Part shown: piece after piece, positions 32,661 through 45,330 of the stretch | Layout: every line of letters starts with the position of its first letter | Numbering within the stretch: position 1 is the stretch's first letter | The notes under the pieces: generated by a model | What the model was told of the DNA's origin: nothing | Database searches by the model: none | What the model saw: the letters and a program-made list of their open reading frames with translations, nothing else | DNA from: Alitta virens | Lineage: Eukaryota > Annelida > Polychaeta > Phyllodocida > Nereididae | Length of the DNA stretch: 64,000 nt | Assembly: GCA_932294295.1 (NCBI GenBank) | Contig: OW028576.1 | Span: 42,492,747 to 42,556,746 of the forward strand | Direction of reading: 5' to 3' | Translations under genes and position numbers: made by a program

Positions 32661-34196
32661 CTGAAAGAAAAAACAATTCACAATTCAAAGTGCTCCAGAT
32701 CCAGATATTGCTGACTGAGATTTACAACACGCGTAGCATAAAATAGAATTGGTCCAAAAACAACTAGACCTGAAGATTCTTATAACAGAGAAACAGGCCA
32801 TGTATGATGATATTCAGACATCAGTCAGCCAACTTAATTTCCAGCTGCCAATTCCAAGTCATTTAGCCTAGATACCTAGATTTTCCCCTGAGGTAAAGTG
32901 TGATCAGTGTCTAGTGTAGCTAGAAATATTAACATCATGGCTGCATTCAGGGTCAAAAGCCACTCCAATCTTGCAAAGTCTGATATAACCGATTTTACAA
33001 AAATGCCATTATTTCCAAAATCCGACCAGTGTTTGTCAATCATCAAACACATAGACTCATTTCAAAACCATTCTGGAAGTCATAAAATCTCTCATTGAAC
33101 CGTGACTGAACTTCAACCACATCAAATTCAACAAACTCCACCCGAGATGGACACTTAAGCACTTGAAAAGACAGACAAATGTCAGGGTTTCTCAGCAAGT
33201 ATTATTATTTGGAATATATATATAGAATCAGAATGAAACCAGGCATTGCGGCACTGGGTGTCAGAATACAGAAACAAATATCAGTTTAATTCAGCTCACT
33301 AAGTTTATTGGCTATAATGCTACAATTCGTAAATTAGACACATCAAGGAAATCTTTACAAGGCGACTAAAGACCTTATGGCATTTTGAGCCATTATCTGT
33401 AATTAACATTATCTTTAATAAAAATAATACAATTATACAAAGCAACGCTTATCAGAATACAAAATATTAAAAGTCAGAAATGCTCTTATATATATATATA
33501 AAATCATACACAACACCACCTATTAATAATACAACACACAACCATGTACAAATAATTTTAATAGTAACAAGGATTATCATCCATATTATTGAGATATCAA
33601 ATGAAAAGTGTCGGAAATTTTACATCATACACACTGCTGTTTATACTACACAAATCCGAGTTGACCAAAATCCACATAACGCTGGTCTCAGATAATAAAG
33701 TAACATCAAACTTATGATATATTTAGCATCACGCTTAAGATGATTATAATAATAGCTGTATATTATGATGAAATACATATGGTCATATACTGAGGTTAAT
33801 TTGCTAATGTGAAGTCACTGAGTGTCTTGGATCATTTTTCAGTCTTAGTCACTAACATCACTGGGTGGGACCACAAGTGTTCAGGGATTTTTGGCTTAAA
33901 CATATTTATAAAATTTTGCCAACGAGCCAAAGGCTCAATAACAAGTTCAATATCGGTTAGTAAAAATGTGCAAACTGTACAAAAGACCTGTGGCTGGAGG
34001 TATTACAAGTAAAGTAAAAACTGGATGAAGTATTAATCTATTGATGAACTATTTACAAATAGGCTAGGATTGAGTTAAAATCGATTTGTTGATGAAATAA
34101 ATGATATTGTTTGGATGATTATATCAAAATTGACATCAGTGGGCAGAGATTTGCCTTTTAAAGACCTTACTGCAAACGCATAATTTGCATGTCTGG
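32661..34196. other. Spacer between units 3 and 4
   Basis: Duplicated flank sequence (compare 36100-36700 and 37100-37300), a TA microsatellite at about 33486-33500, and the 3' marker near 33860. No start exon identified. Confidence 0.5.
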
Positions 34197-36088
34197 TTAG
34201 TTCTTACTGTGCACGTTCATGTGTCTGTTCAAATGTCCTTGCTTTGAAAAACCTCTCTCACAAACCACGCATTTATAAGGCCGATGTCCAGCATGTGTGC
34301 TCATATGATCAGATAAGTCACTCGAGATTCTAAATCTCTCGTCACACACACTGCATTTGAATGGTGTCCCTCCACTATGTACTTGCTTGTGGATGTTTAA
34401 AGAGCCTTCTGATTGGCATACCTTTCCGCAAACGCTACACTCGTAAGATCTCTTCACATTGTGAATCACCTGGTGTTTAATCAGTTGCATTTCTAGTATA
34501 AATCTTTTCCCACAAATATCACAAGTATAATATCTCTCTTTGGCATGCATAATTAACTGATGTTCAGTCAATGACTTCCGCCAAGCGAATCCCTTCCCAC
34601 ACAAGTCACATTTGTAAGGTATCTTTTCATCATGTGTCATCCGGTGTGCATTTAGATGCCTTTTTAAATAAAATGTTTTCTCACAGACATCACACTTGTA
34701 CAGGCTCTTTTCATTGTGTGTTGTAAGGTGTGCTGTAAGCTTCGTTCCTGTTGCATATCCTTTCCCACATATGCTACAGGTGTAATTGCACTTCACATGG
34801 TTCTTCATGTGAGTGATCAGTTTATTCTGTCCAGTAAACTCTTTCTCACAGAAACAACATGTAAAATTTTCTACTCCACGATGTGTTTTGATGTGAGTGG
34901 ACAGCCAGTGAAGTTCAGTGAATCTTTCCTGACAGATACAGCAAGCAAATGGTCTAGTTTTGTCATGGCGTTTTTTGTGGCTGGCTAGTTTAACTTCACT
35001 AGTAAATATTTTCCCACAGACCTTACAAGGATATGACAATCTGCAAAAACGATTTCTTTTGTGACGGATGAACGCATATTCACTTGGAAATGATTTGCCA
35101 CAATCGCTGCAGGTTAAAATACCCTGTTGCATTTCACAATTTCCTTCAGTTAAACCACTTTTCAGTTGATCTTCCCCCATACAAACGTCATTATCATTTG
35201 AATTGTCTGTCGTTTTCTTTTCGTAAATCATTTGATCATCACTAATTTGTAGAGTGTGATCTTCAGAGACACATCTTTCAGGTTTTATTTTTGCAGGAAC
35301 TGCCTGTAAACCATTTTCATCTGAAAATTCTGGCATTTTCTCTACTGAAGCATCCTCTTCGTCAGCACACTGATCAGTGCTAAGTCTCTCATGTGCACTA
35401 AATCCCTGCCATTTTTGTTGGCATATTTTCTTGTGCCACTGAAACTTCTTAAACTTTGAAAATCCTTTTCCGCATACACTACAAGAGAAAGTCGATGCCC
35501 AACTTCTATGTTCGTTCATGTGTGTTATCAGTTCCTCCTGTTCAGTAAACTCTCTCCCGCAGAAACAACATCCAAATAGTTTCTCGCTACGATGTTTTGC
35601 ACTCATATGGCTCATGAGGTGTGAAAGTTTGTGGAATCTTTCCTCACAGACACTGCAAACATATGATCTGGTTTTCATATGGCGCTTTTTGTGCCTAATC
35701 AGGTCACCTGATGTGCTAATGATTTTCCCACAGATATTGCAAGCTTTCAGTAATTTATTCCAGTGATTTATACTGTGATGATCATTTGAATCTTCTTTCA
35801 CATCCTTGATAATCTTGACATTAACTGTTTTATTGCCTCCAATTTGCAAGCTTTGAGATTTTGTTTCAACAGGAATTGTCTGCAAGCCATCGTATTCTAT
35901 ATATTCCGCCTTTATTTTAATTGGAGCACTTTCTTCATCAACGCAGCGGTCAGGTTTGATCTCCATTACATTGCCATTTTCGTGATCCTTGTCAGACGGT
36001 TGGGGTTCCCCTTTTAAAGGAATTTCCTCTTCAAAATGCAAATCATCATCTTCTTGCTTTATGTTTGGTAGAATCACGACTTGATAAC
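34197..36088 (-). CDS. Zinc-finger unit 4: intact C2H2 terminal exon, 15 fingers
   Basis: 630 residues from the acceptor TTTTCTCTTTCAG (36089 upward), phase 1. N-terminal linker (NIKQEDDD, VMEIKPDRC, IKIKAEY), four fingers, second linker (DASVEKMPEFSDENGLQ, KIKPERCVSEDHTLQ), then eleven fingers ending HMNVHSKN. Finger 4 and finger 5 end in Cys rather than the second His. Compared with unit 1 one finger is missing in the second block, in the CVVCEEGF/CDVCGETF region. The linker holds IKQE, IKAE and IKPE, SUMO-type sites. Fingers such as CCFCEKEFTGQNKLITHMK are nearly the same as in unit 1, others differ at base-contacting positions, so the two should read overlapping but different DNA sites. 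Confidence 0.85.
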
Positions 36089-36209
36089 CTGAAAGAGAAA
36101 ACAATTCACAATTCAAAGTGCTCGAGATAACACTGTGTGGCATAAAATAGAATTGGTTCATAAAACAACTAGACCTAATGATTGTTATTTTCCAGCTAGG
36201 CAATTCCAA

Positions 36210-38880
36210 GTCATTTAGCCTAGATACCTAGATTTTCCACCTGAGGTCAAGTGTAATCAGTAACTTCTGTAGCTAGAAATATTAACATGGCTGCCTTCAG
36301 GGTCAAAAACCACTCCAATCTTGCGAAGTCTGATTTAACCTATTTTACAAAAATGCCATTATTTCCAAAATCCGGCCAGTATTTGTCAATCCTCAAACAC
36401 ATGGACTCATTTCAAAACCATTCTGCAAGTCCCACAATCTCTCATTGAAAAGTGACTGAACTTCAACCACATCAAATTCAACATAACTCCACCTGAGATG
36501 AACACTCAAGTACCTGAAACGACAGACAAATGTCAGGGTTCCTCATCAAGTATTATTATTTTGTATATATATATATATACAAAATAATTTATGTAAATAG
36601 AATCAGAATAAAACCAGGCATTGCAGCAATGGGTGTGAGAATACAGAAAATAATCTCAGCTTATTTCAGTCACTGAATTAGGGAGTTTATTGGCTATTAG
36701 CATACGATTCATACAAAATTAGGTACACCACCAAGGAAATCTTTACAAGGTGATCTGTCTTGATGCAAGACCCTCAATCAGGCCTCTATGCAGGAGAGGG
36801 TCTTGGGGAATTCGGGGGAGCAAGGATCCCAGTGGGGGAGTATACAATTTGAGAGTGTAGAAAGGTTGATATTAATCACAAGATAACAATAGGCCAAGTC
36901 CCTGTGTTAAATAAGACGATGCAACGTCGTATCGGACGACTTTTGAAGAACTACTTTGTTCGCCGCTTAGTTAAATTTAACGTGCGTAGTGATTGACTTA
37001 CTTCCACGGCCTATCTGGCAATGTTTTGATCTACAAGACCCTCGTCAACGACACGGCCTGAGGGTCTAGGCCTAGACTGAAGGTGATTAATACCTCATGG
37101 TATGTTGGCCTATTGTCAATAATTAACATAATAATTATACATAGCAATGCTTATCAGAATACAAAATATTAAATACAAAATATTAAATTCCAATTTAGAA
37201 ATGTTCTTATATATGTATATAATCATACACACCACCTATTATACTTCACACAACCAAGTACAAATAAAGTAACAAGGATTATCGGTCGATAAGAATATCA
37301 AATGAAAAGTCAGAAATATTACATAATAATACAAGCTGCTGTTTACACTACATAAAAAGCAGTTAAGCCCAAAATCTACATAAAACTGGGTAAAAGTCTC
37401 TTAGCCACCTAGGGTACTGAGTGATCAGTGTTCTCTGAATTCAGGAGCAAGTACCAGTCTAATTTTACCAACACCCAAAATTTAGCCAATTTTCTAAAGA
37501 AAGGGCTTGTATTTTAAAATTCGGGCAGTATTAGTCAAAGCTCAAACACAATGACTAATTTTTAGACAATTCTTGAAAGCCCACGTACACTTATTCCTTA
37601 ATGATTTTAGTCTCCATAATTATTTTAGTCTCCATAATTCAATCATGGACACTCAATGAAGAAACTCGATAGACAGATAAATCTGTGGGTTTCTCCATTA
37701 AAACAGAAATCTTCCAAATACTTACATTATCAATGTAAGGCACTGGAACAAAACCAGCCATTTGCCATCAGAATCATGCAGAAAATATTCAAAACATCAA
37801 CCAATCACAGTTCACAGAATTTATTGATCATTATGTTACAATACCCGCAAAATTGGACCTACCCAAAAATATTCACACAGGGGCCAAATTCATGTGGTAT
37901 GTTTGACCAATATCAGCAACTAGCATTTCACACATTTAAATGTCAATTAAAGTAACCATCAGGATATATACACAAATTATTAAGTTAGAAGTCTCTTATG
38001 AAAAAATTGTACACTGGTACACATAACCAAGTAATATAATAGCGGCGGCAATTAAACACCTGCTCATGTATTTATCACATACATTGAAGATTCCTCAACA
38101 GCAATAATAAATCAAAGTAAATGATAAATGAAAAACAAATTGTGTAAACAATTAGAGTATAGGCTTGTGTCCACTGTCCATATTTAAAGCACGGGTGGCC
38201 ATTACATTAGATAATGTCTACATAATTATATAACCCACGTAGCATTGGTCACAGAGGCCTAAAATAAACATCACCAAAACATGAATATTACAGTATTAAT
38301 ACTTTAATCAGCTACATACAGCTCCCACACTTCCAGCTAATTTGCATGTGGTCAACGCGGTCAGACCGGTCAAAAATGTGCACCAAACAAATATGCTTAC
38401 CAATCATGCACAGTATTTAGATATTCCCTTATTTGGCATTTGAAAGTAGCTTACATTGTTCGGATTCACTGTCAATCAATTAATGTCCATATGTGATTTA
38501 TTTTGTAATACCCACATGTTTCTGATATCCGAGTGGAGTGAGTCCACTATACAAAATAAAACCTTTACTTGTGTATCAAGACTTTACAGCATCTTAATTC
38601 TTGGCTGTAATTTTGACAACAGTATTGCATGTTTTCATGTTATTTCACCAAAAGAACACCGGCATTGCAATTACAATCACCAAGGAAGTGCCCAATGGCA
38701 TTGCAGCTTGACAATATATTGGCCAGATAATAAAGTGAGAAAAAAACTTAACTTGCTTTCAGTTTGTTACCATGAAAATAATTGCACAACATGCTTGAGA
38801 TTTGACTATGAATCTGCAAGTGCAGAGTAAAGTCACTGAGTTACATATATATCATTTTTCACTAGCTCTTTCACAAAGTT
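36210..38880. other. Spacer between units 4 and 5
   Basis: Duplicated unit flank to about 37400, a TA palindrome at 36560-36585, then unmatched sequence. At 38397-38412 the minus strand reads ATGATTG followed by GTAAGC, a phase-1 donor after a two-codon start. It could be a private start exon for unit 4, but is too short to trust. Confidence 0.4.
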
Positions 38881-38899
38881 TCCTCAGGTGGGACCACAA

Positions 38900-39100
38900 G
38901 TGCTTGGTCAAGATCCACATTAGAAAACTGATGTTTCACTTGGTCACGATCAACATCAGAAAAACTGATGTTTCACTTCTAAGGGTGTTTCCTTATGGCA
39001 ATGCAAACCATAGCTTCCTTGTTTTACGTCTGGTAGAATTTCTGCATCAGGATATTTACTTTTAAAAGAAATTTCCACTGACACATCACGCGTATGATTG
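38900..39100 (-). pseudogene. N-terminal-exon fragment fused to the 3' end of unit 5
   Basis: After the final finger trace the minus frame reads SFKSKYPDAEILPDVKQGSY and CHKETPLEVKHQF, the signature of the start of a zinc-finger exon (DFQDGIVPDVKQEGYDL in unit 1). The piece sits between unit 5's end and the GGGACCACAAGTG marker. The same arrangement, more decayed, occurs after unit 6 at about 41900-42020. Confidence 0.6.
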
Positions 39101-40578
39101 GTTAGTTGCTTACTGTGCACTTCCATGTGTCTCTGCAATCTATGCTCCAAGGTTGTTCAAAGAAAACTGCAATTTCCATACCTTTCCACAAACATCACAA
39201 TTGTAAGATTTCTTTCCAGTGTGAATTAATCCAAATCTTTTCCAACAAATATCACACTTATGACGACTTTTCTGGGTGTGCATCATTATGTGATGATCGG
39301 TCAAATTATTGCGAAAAGGAAATCCTATCCCACACAAATCACATTTTTAAGGGGTGCTTTTAGGTGCTTTTTTAAGTGCAAATCCTTTCTCACAAACAAC
39401 ACAAGTATATTTTTTCTCTTAGGTGTGTGTCAATAATTTGTGTTCAGTCATATGACAACGCCGAGTGAACGTCTTCTCACAGACATCACACTTGTAAGGT
39501 CGCTCTTTGTGTGTCCTGAGGTGTTCCTTTAATTTCCTAGATGAATAATATCTTTCCCCACATACACTACAGATGCATTTCCTGGTAACATTTTTCTTCA
39601 TGTGAGTGATCAGTTTCTTCCGGCGAGTAAACTTTTTCCAACAGAAACAACATGCAACAGGATCTTCCCGACGATGTTTTGTTTTCAAATGACCGGACAG
39701 GAATCGCAGCTTGTTAAATCTTTCCTGGCAGATACTGCAAGAAAATGACCTCCTTTTGTCAGGACGATATTTGTACGCAATCTTGCAAGCTTTGATTGAA
39801 TTGGACCTGTGACTTCTCATGTGTTTGCCTAATAAAATTTCATTCGGAAATGATTCCCCACAGACACTGCAGGTTAAAATACCCTGTTGCACTTTACAGC
39901 TTCCTTCAGGCATAATCTCTATTGGAGCATGCTCATTCGGCATAAATCCCGGCATTTTCTTGTGGTATTTTATTCTGTGGCTTTTCAGCCTTGCTTTCTT
40001 AAAGAATCCTTTTCCACATGCACTACAGGTATAAGTCTTGTGTTCCTTTATGTGCACGGTCAATTTTTCCCGTTCAGAAAACCCTCTCCCACATGAAGAA
40101 CACATAAAATGCTTCTCGCTACGATGCTTTGCTTTTAAATGCACTGATAGATGTCCAATTGTTAGGAATCTTTCCTCACAGAAACAGCAAACATATGCCC
40201 TGGTCTTCATATGGCGCCTTTTGTGTAAAAGCTTGAAAGTGTTACAAGTAAATGTTTTACCACAGACTTTGCAAGGTAATAGCAATTTATTCCTGCGATT
40301 AACCCTTGAATCGTCCCTCACATCCTCAGCAATCTGAAAATTAACAGTTTTGCCGTCACTAATTTGCAGGCTTTGAGGTTTTATTTCAATAGGAGCTGTT
40401 TGCAAACCACCGTAGTCTGAACATTCTGCCTTTATTTCATATGAAGCACGTTCTTCCTCAATGCATCTTTCAGGTTTAATCTCTATTACATTGCCCGCTT
40501 CGAGATCCACATCAGAAAATTGGAGTTTGACTACAATGCACCCTTCCTGATTTAAGTCCTGTATCTCGTCTTGGAAAT
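39100..40578 (-). pseudogene. Zinc-finger unit 5: truncated exon
   Basis: From the acceptor TATTTCTCTTTCAG (40579 upward, phase 1) it codes 386 residues to a TAA at 39419. Linker with VIEIKPERC and YEIKAECSD; fingers 1-5 and 7-10 can be seen, but finger 6 is half deleted (CKIAYKYRPDKRRSF), finger 8 ends in Asn instead of His, and the second linker is cut to NEHAPIEIMPEG. After the stop, at 39100-39418, finger fragments (CVVCEKGF, CDICWKRFG, CDVCGKVWK) go on with stops and a deletion. The TAA replaces a conserved Lys codon. Probably dead, though the first 386 codons are open. Confidence 0.75.
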
Positions 40579-40589
40579 CTGAAAGAGAA

Positions 40590-41765
40590 ATACACAAACC
40601 AATTCAAAGTGTCCCAGATATCACAACAGCCAAAGAAATGCACCCCATGACTCAAAATGCCCCGGATAACATGACAGCCAAAGAAATGCACCTCACAATT
40701 CAAAGTGCCCCCGATATCACAACAGCCAAAGAAATGCACCTCACAATTCAAAGTGCCCCCAATATCATGACAGCCAAAGAAATGCACCTCACAATTCAAA
40801 GTGCCCCCGATATCACAACAGCCAAAGAAATGACACCTATGACTCCAAATGCCCCCAATATCAGGACAGCCAAAGAAATGCACCTCACAATTCAAAGTGC
40901 CCCCAATATCAGGACAGCCAAAGAAATGCACCTCACAATTCAAAGTGCCCCCGATATCACAACAGCCAAAGAAATGACACCTATGACTCCAAATGCCCCG
41001 AATATCAGGACAGCCAAAGAAATGCACCTCACAATTCAAAGTGCCCCCAATATCAGGACAGCCAAAGAAATGCACCTCACAATTCAAAGTGCCCCCAATA
41101 TCATGACAGCCAAAGAAATGCACCTCACAATTCAAAGTGCCCCAATATCACGACAACCAAAGAAATGCACCCCATGACTCCAAATGCCCTGAATATCATG
41201 ACAGCCAAAGAAATGCACCTCACAATTCAAAGTGCCCCCAATATCAGGACAGCCATAGAAATGCACCCCATGACTCCTAATGCCCCAGATATCATGACAG
41301 CCAAAGAAATGCACCTCACAATTCAAAGTGCCCCCAATATAACGACAGCCAAAGATATACACCCCATGACTCCAAATGCCCCGAATATCATGACAACCTG
41401 AGAAATGCACCTCACAATTTAAAGTGCCCCCGATATCACGACAGCCAAAGAAATGCACCCCATGACTCCAAATGCCCCGGATATCATGAAAACCTGAGAA
41501 ATAAACCTCACAATTCAAAGTGCCCCAGATATCACAACAGCCACAGAAATAAACCTCACAATTCAAAGTGCCCCAGATATCACGACAGCCAAAGACATGC
41601 AACTCACAATTCAAAATGCCCCAAATATCACAACAGCTAAAGATATAAACTTCACAATTCGAAGTGCCCACAATATCACAACAGCCAAACAAATGCACCC
41701 CATGACTCCAAATGCCCCAGATATTATGACAGCCAACAACATACACCTCACAAAGTGCTCCAGAA
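40590..41765. repeat. 48-bp minisatellite, about 24 copies
   Basis: Unit ACAGCCAAAGAAATGCACCT, CACAATTCAAAGTGCCCCCA, ATATCATG. Two variants alternate: CTCACAATTCAAAGTG (most) and CCATGACTCCAAATG (about eight copies). The part CACAATTCAAAGTGCTC is the normal intron sequence next to the acceptor in units 3, 4 and 6, so the array grew from that intron. Because 48 is a multiple of three, frames of about 180-210 codons stay open on both strands; they are by-products. It lies in the presumed intron upstream of the unit 5 exon. Confidence 0.95.
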
Positions 41766-42009
41766 CACACGACAGGTGGTCATTACAATAATTCCATGGC
41801 AAGCATGCGATTTGAGTAAGAATCTGCAAGTGTAGAGTGAAGTCACTGTTTCACTAACTCTTTCACCAACTTTCCTGGGTGGGGCCACAAGTGTTTGGTT
41901 AAAACATGGCAATGGAAACCAAAGCTTTTTTATTTTACATCTTCTATGGGCGTTTCCTCCTGGCAATGCAAACCTTAGCCTTCTTGTTTTTATGTCTGGT
42001 AAAATTGTT

Positions 42010-43835
42010 TGGTCAAGATATTTGCTTTTCAAAGACCTTTACAGACATATTCTGCGCATGGTTGGTTATTTGCTCACTGTACAGTGTGCAGTGTGCACTT
42101 CCATGTGTTACTGTAATCCATCTTTCAACAAATATGTTTTCCCACACACAGTACATTCGTAAGGCATTCTTCCAGCATGTGTCCCCATGTGTTCGATTAA
42201 CTCACTTACGATTCTAAATCTCTCCTCACAGACACTGCATTCATAAGGTTTCTCATAGCTTTGTATTATTTTATGTTTGGTCAGCCAAGATGCCTTTCTA
42301 AATCAGATATCACACTTATAGTATCCCTGTGCATTGTGTGCCTTTAGGTGTGTTTTTAGCTGCTTTTCTGATGCATATCCATTCCCGCAAATATCGCAAG
42401 TAAGTCTGTCTTTGGTGTGTATCTGTACATTGTGCGTGGTCAATAGATTGGGCAACCAAATTTCTTCCCACAGATACCACACTTGTAAGGTCTTGTTTCA
42501 CTGTGTGTCTTCAAGTGCACTTTTAGTAACTTTTCTTGAGCAAAACTTTTCCCACATGAACTAGTATACAGGTAAAAATGCGCTTAGCATGTCTCTTGAT
42601 GTGAGCAATCAATTCATTCCGGTCATTAAACTATCTTGCACAGAAACAACAAACAAAATGTTCTTCTCCACGTTGCATTGTTTTAAAATGTTTGGACAGG
42701 CACCTGAGTTCCTTGAATCTGTACTGACAGATGCTGCAAGCAAACGGTTTGGTTTTGTCATGGCGATTTCTGTGTATCCTCTTTTCATTCTTACTTTTTA
42801 ATCTTTTTCCACCGACTTTACAAATCCTTAGTAGTTTAGACTTATGTGATTGGCCAATGTATATTCACTTGGAAATGATTTGCCACAAACACTGCAGCTC
42901 AATTGCATTTCACAGTCTCCTTCAGTTGAGCCTTTTTTCAGTTGATCTATCCCTGAACATTTGTCATAATCACTCCCATCGTCTGCCATTTCCTTATCAT
43001 CACTAATTTGTAAAGTGTGATTATTAGAGTCATGGCTTTCCAATTTTACTTCCATAGGAGCTGTCTGCAGACTATTGTAATCCAAACATTCCGGTGTTAT
43101 CTCTTGGAGCAATCTCTTTGTCACCACATTCATAAAGTGTTTCCTCAGATTGTACACCCAGCATAACTCCTTGCCATTTTTTGCGGCAAGAATTTGAGTG
43201 GTTATTTATCTTTTTATAAGTAGGAAATGCTTTTCCACATGCACTACAATATACCCACCCATGTTCCTTCATGTGTGTGATCAGTTTCTCCCATTTGGTA
43301 CATTCTTTCCCACAGAAACAACATATAAAAAATTTTCTCCGCAATGATTTGCTCCCATATGCTGCTTCAGATTTTGGAGTTTGGGGAACCTTTCCTTACA
43401 GACACTGCAAACAAATGCTCCGGTTTTCTCATGGCGTTTACTGTCCAAAATCTTGTCACTTTAACAAGAGTATATTTATCCACAGACTTTGCAAGGTAAT
43501 GGTGATTTATACATTTTATTCCTGTGATTAACCCTTAAATCGTCCCTCACATCCTCAGCAATCTGAACATTAACAGTTTTGCCGTCACTAATTTGCAGGC
43601 TTTGAGGTTTTATTTCAAAAGTAGCTGTACGCAAACCACTGTAGTCTGAACATTCTGCCTTTATTTCAAATGGAGTACGTTCTTCCTCAACGCATCTTTC
43701 AGGTTTAATCTCAATAACATTGCCTGCTACGGGATCCACATCAGAAAATTGGGGTTTGACTTCAACGGACACTTCTTCTTTTGAAATGCAAACCATGACC
43801 TGCATGCTGTAAGTCTGGTAGAATTTCATTGAAAT
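42010..43835 (-). pseudogene. Zinc-finger unit 6: pseudogene
   Basis: Keeps the acceptor (TATTTCTCTTTCAG, 43836 upward) and linker (VIEIKPERC, FEIKAECSD), but the first frame hits TGA after about 24 codons and goes on only after a frameshift. Finger 1 stops right after CKVCG (43476). Further frames hold CFCGKECTKWEKLITHMKEH, CSACGKAFPTYKK, the second linker (CLDYNSLQTAPMEVKLESHD), CSVCGKSFPSEYTLANHI and late fingers (CSVCEERFRIVSELIEHMG) separated by stops. Clearly dead, but nearly full length. Confidence 0.85.
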
Positions 43836-44112
43836 CTGAAAGAGAAATACCCCTCACAATTCAAAGTGCTCAAGATATCCTGATGGCCAGTGATGTTCAT
43901 AATGTAAATTGTAACATATGTCAATTTTTTTTCAAACGTGCTGCTATTATAGATGCAAGTTCGGTTGAATTGATGAAACATGATATTGCCCAAGGACAGA
44001 AGCTTCCTCAATTTATGTTTCCGTATACTTTACGTATTCTGTGCATCCTGCCAGTTAGTTTCTCCCAACTAGAAAAATTTAGGGGATACATGAACTATTA
44101 AATTGCAAAATC

Positions 44113-44240
44113 TACAGTCATCTGTACATCCACAGCTATTTTGTTTTTTGTTCATCCACAGCTATATTGTCATCATCACATGCACAGCCATATTGTAATC
44201 TGTTCATCCACAGCTATACAGTAATCTGCACATCCACATG
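44113..44240. repeat. 26-bp tandem repeat, about 4.5 copies
   Basis: CATCCACAGCTATATTGTAATCTGTT-like units begin at about 44127, 44153, 44180, 44206 and 44232, each with a few changes. Confidence 0.8.
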
Positions 44241-45330
44241 ATGCCCCTTACATCAAAAGTTATCCTAGAATGCTCACAAACACAACCTTCAAAGACATTA
44301 TACTTCAAAGGAAAAGTATAACGGACAGTCCGAGCACACTTAGAATCAAGGTCATCACTTCAGGACTGGTTTGAGTACTTGGCTATGCGCTTGAGAACAA
44401 GTTCCATATTAAAAATTCAAGGCATATCTCACATAATCTGTTACAATTATTTTTTCGCTTTTGCACCAAGTCAACTGCAATGATCACATAGAGATTTGCA
44501 CATGTCATATCCTAACTGGCTGATAAAAATGAAGAAAGAAAATGCATCCATCTGCTTTCAATACTTACAGAAACAGCAACAACAAAGGCAGGATCAGATA
44601 AAAAAAAAGCTTATAACTTTTCATCGATTACAACCTGAAAGGGCACAGTAGGTAGCTGAGTGATTCAGAGCAATTAAAGCGTGACAATTCCTAAGCCAAA
44701 GTACGCCACTGGCAAACCTTCATGGCATTGCATAGATTTCCCTGCTGGGGAAATAACTATGAAGCTGCGATTAACCCCAATGTTGAAAAAGGACGGATAA
44801 AGTGTAAAGAATATTAGTGATCATTAAAAAGTAAGGAATTCAGTAGAAGTGCAACGCTAGCAACTGGGCTGCACGCCTTACTGGAAGTGTCTTTTCAAAG
44901 ATAAAGCAACACACAAAATCGCGATTACAAGCAATGGGAGCATATCTGCATTAAAACGGGAGTTGTATAAAATTATACAGCTTACCAGAAATACCAGTGC
45001 ACTGTCTCAGAGAAGGTATCAAATACTATCCAGTATTATTTCACATTAAAATAGCACCACAGTAGCGTACGTGTAGCGTAATGATGTCATACGATTCCAG
45101 CTCTAAGCATCAGAATGTCGGTACTGGCAAGTCGGAATCACCAGTTGGGGAGAAGGAAACAAGGCTGGGAGGGAATCCTCTCCCTTGCACACAGCGAAAA
45201 CCATGAATAACAACATAACATGATGAAATTTACATGCAAAATTAAACTAGGCCTGACGGCTCTCATGACAGAGGAACAGTTGGTGTTGGGCACCTGGGTA
45301 TGAGTAATGTTGAACTCAATTTACATTTTT
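44241..45330. other. Spacer upstream of the zinc-finger array
   Basis: No coding exon. A donor-like TATTTCTG then GTAAGC on the minus strand at about 44989-45000 could end a non-coding 5' exon of the array. It has no in-frame ATG. Confidence 0.35.

Larger units (their letters stand above)
24900..43990 (-). repeat. Tandem array of six zinc-finger gene units
   Basis: Coding and non-coding parts are duplicated together. Upstream flanks of the 32660 and 36088 exons match over several hundred bases (33060-33310 against 36417-36690, e.g. GACTGAACTTCAACCACATC in both). A 3' marker, GGGACCACAAGTG or close, follows five units at about 25518, 31505 (weak), 33867, 38890 and 41882. AAGTCAGAAA-type flanks recur at about 24990, 25231, 28640 and 33471. 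Units are about 2-4 kb and all on the minus strand. No SINE lies inside the array. Confidence 0.8.

Noticed and set aside
36089..36209. 40-residue N-terminal extension of unit 4
   Set aside because: Same reason: intron sequence upstream of the conserved acceptor, readable by chance.
38397..38412. Two-codon start exon (ATGATTG then GTAAGC) for unit 4
   Set aside because: Right phase, but too short to tell from chance; kept only as an alternative to the leader-exon idea.
40512..41770. Frames of 180-212 codons on both strands with a 16-residue repeat
   Set aside because: They come from a 48-bp minisatellite whose length is a multiple of three, so both strands stay open; they lie in the presumed intron and run over a splice acceptor in the wrong frame.
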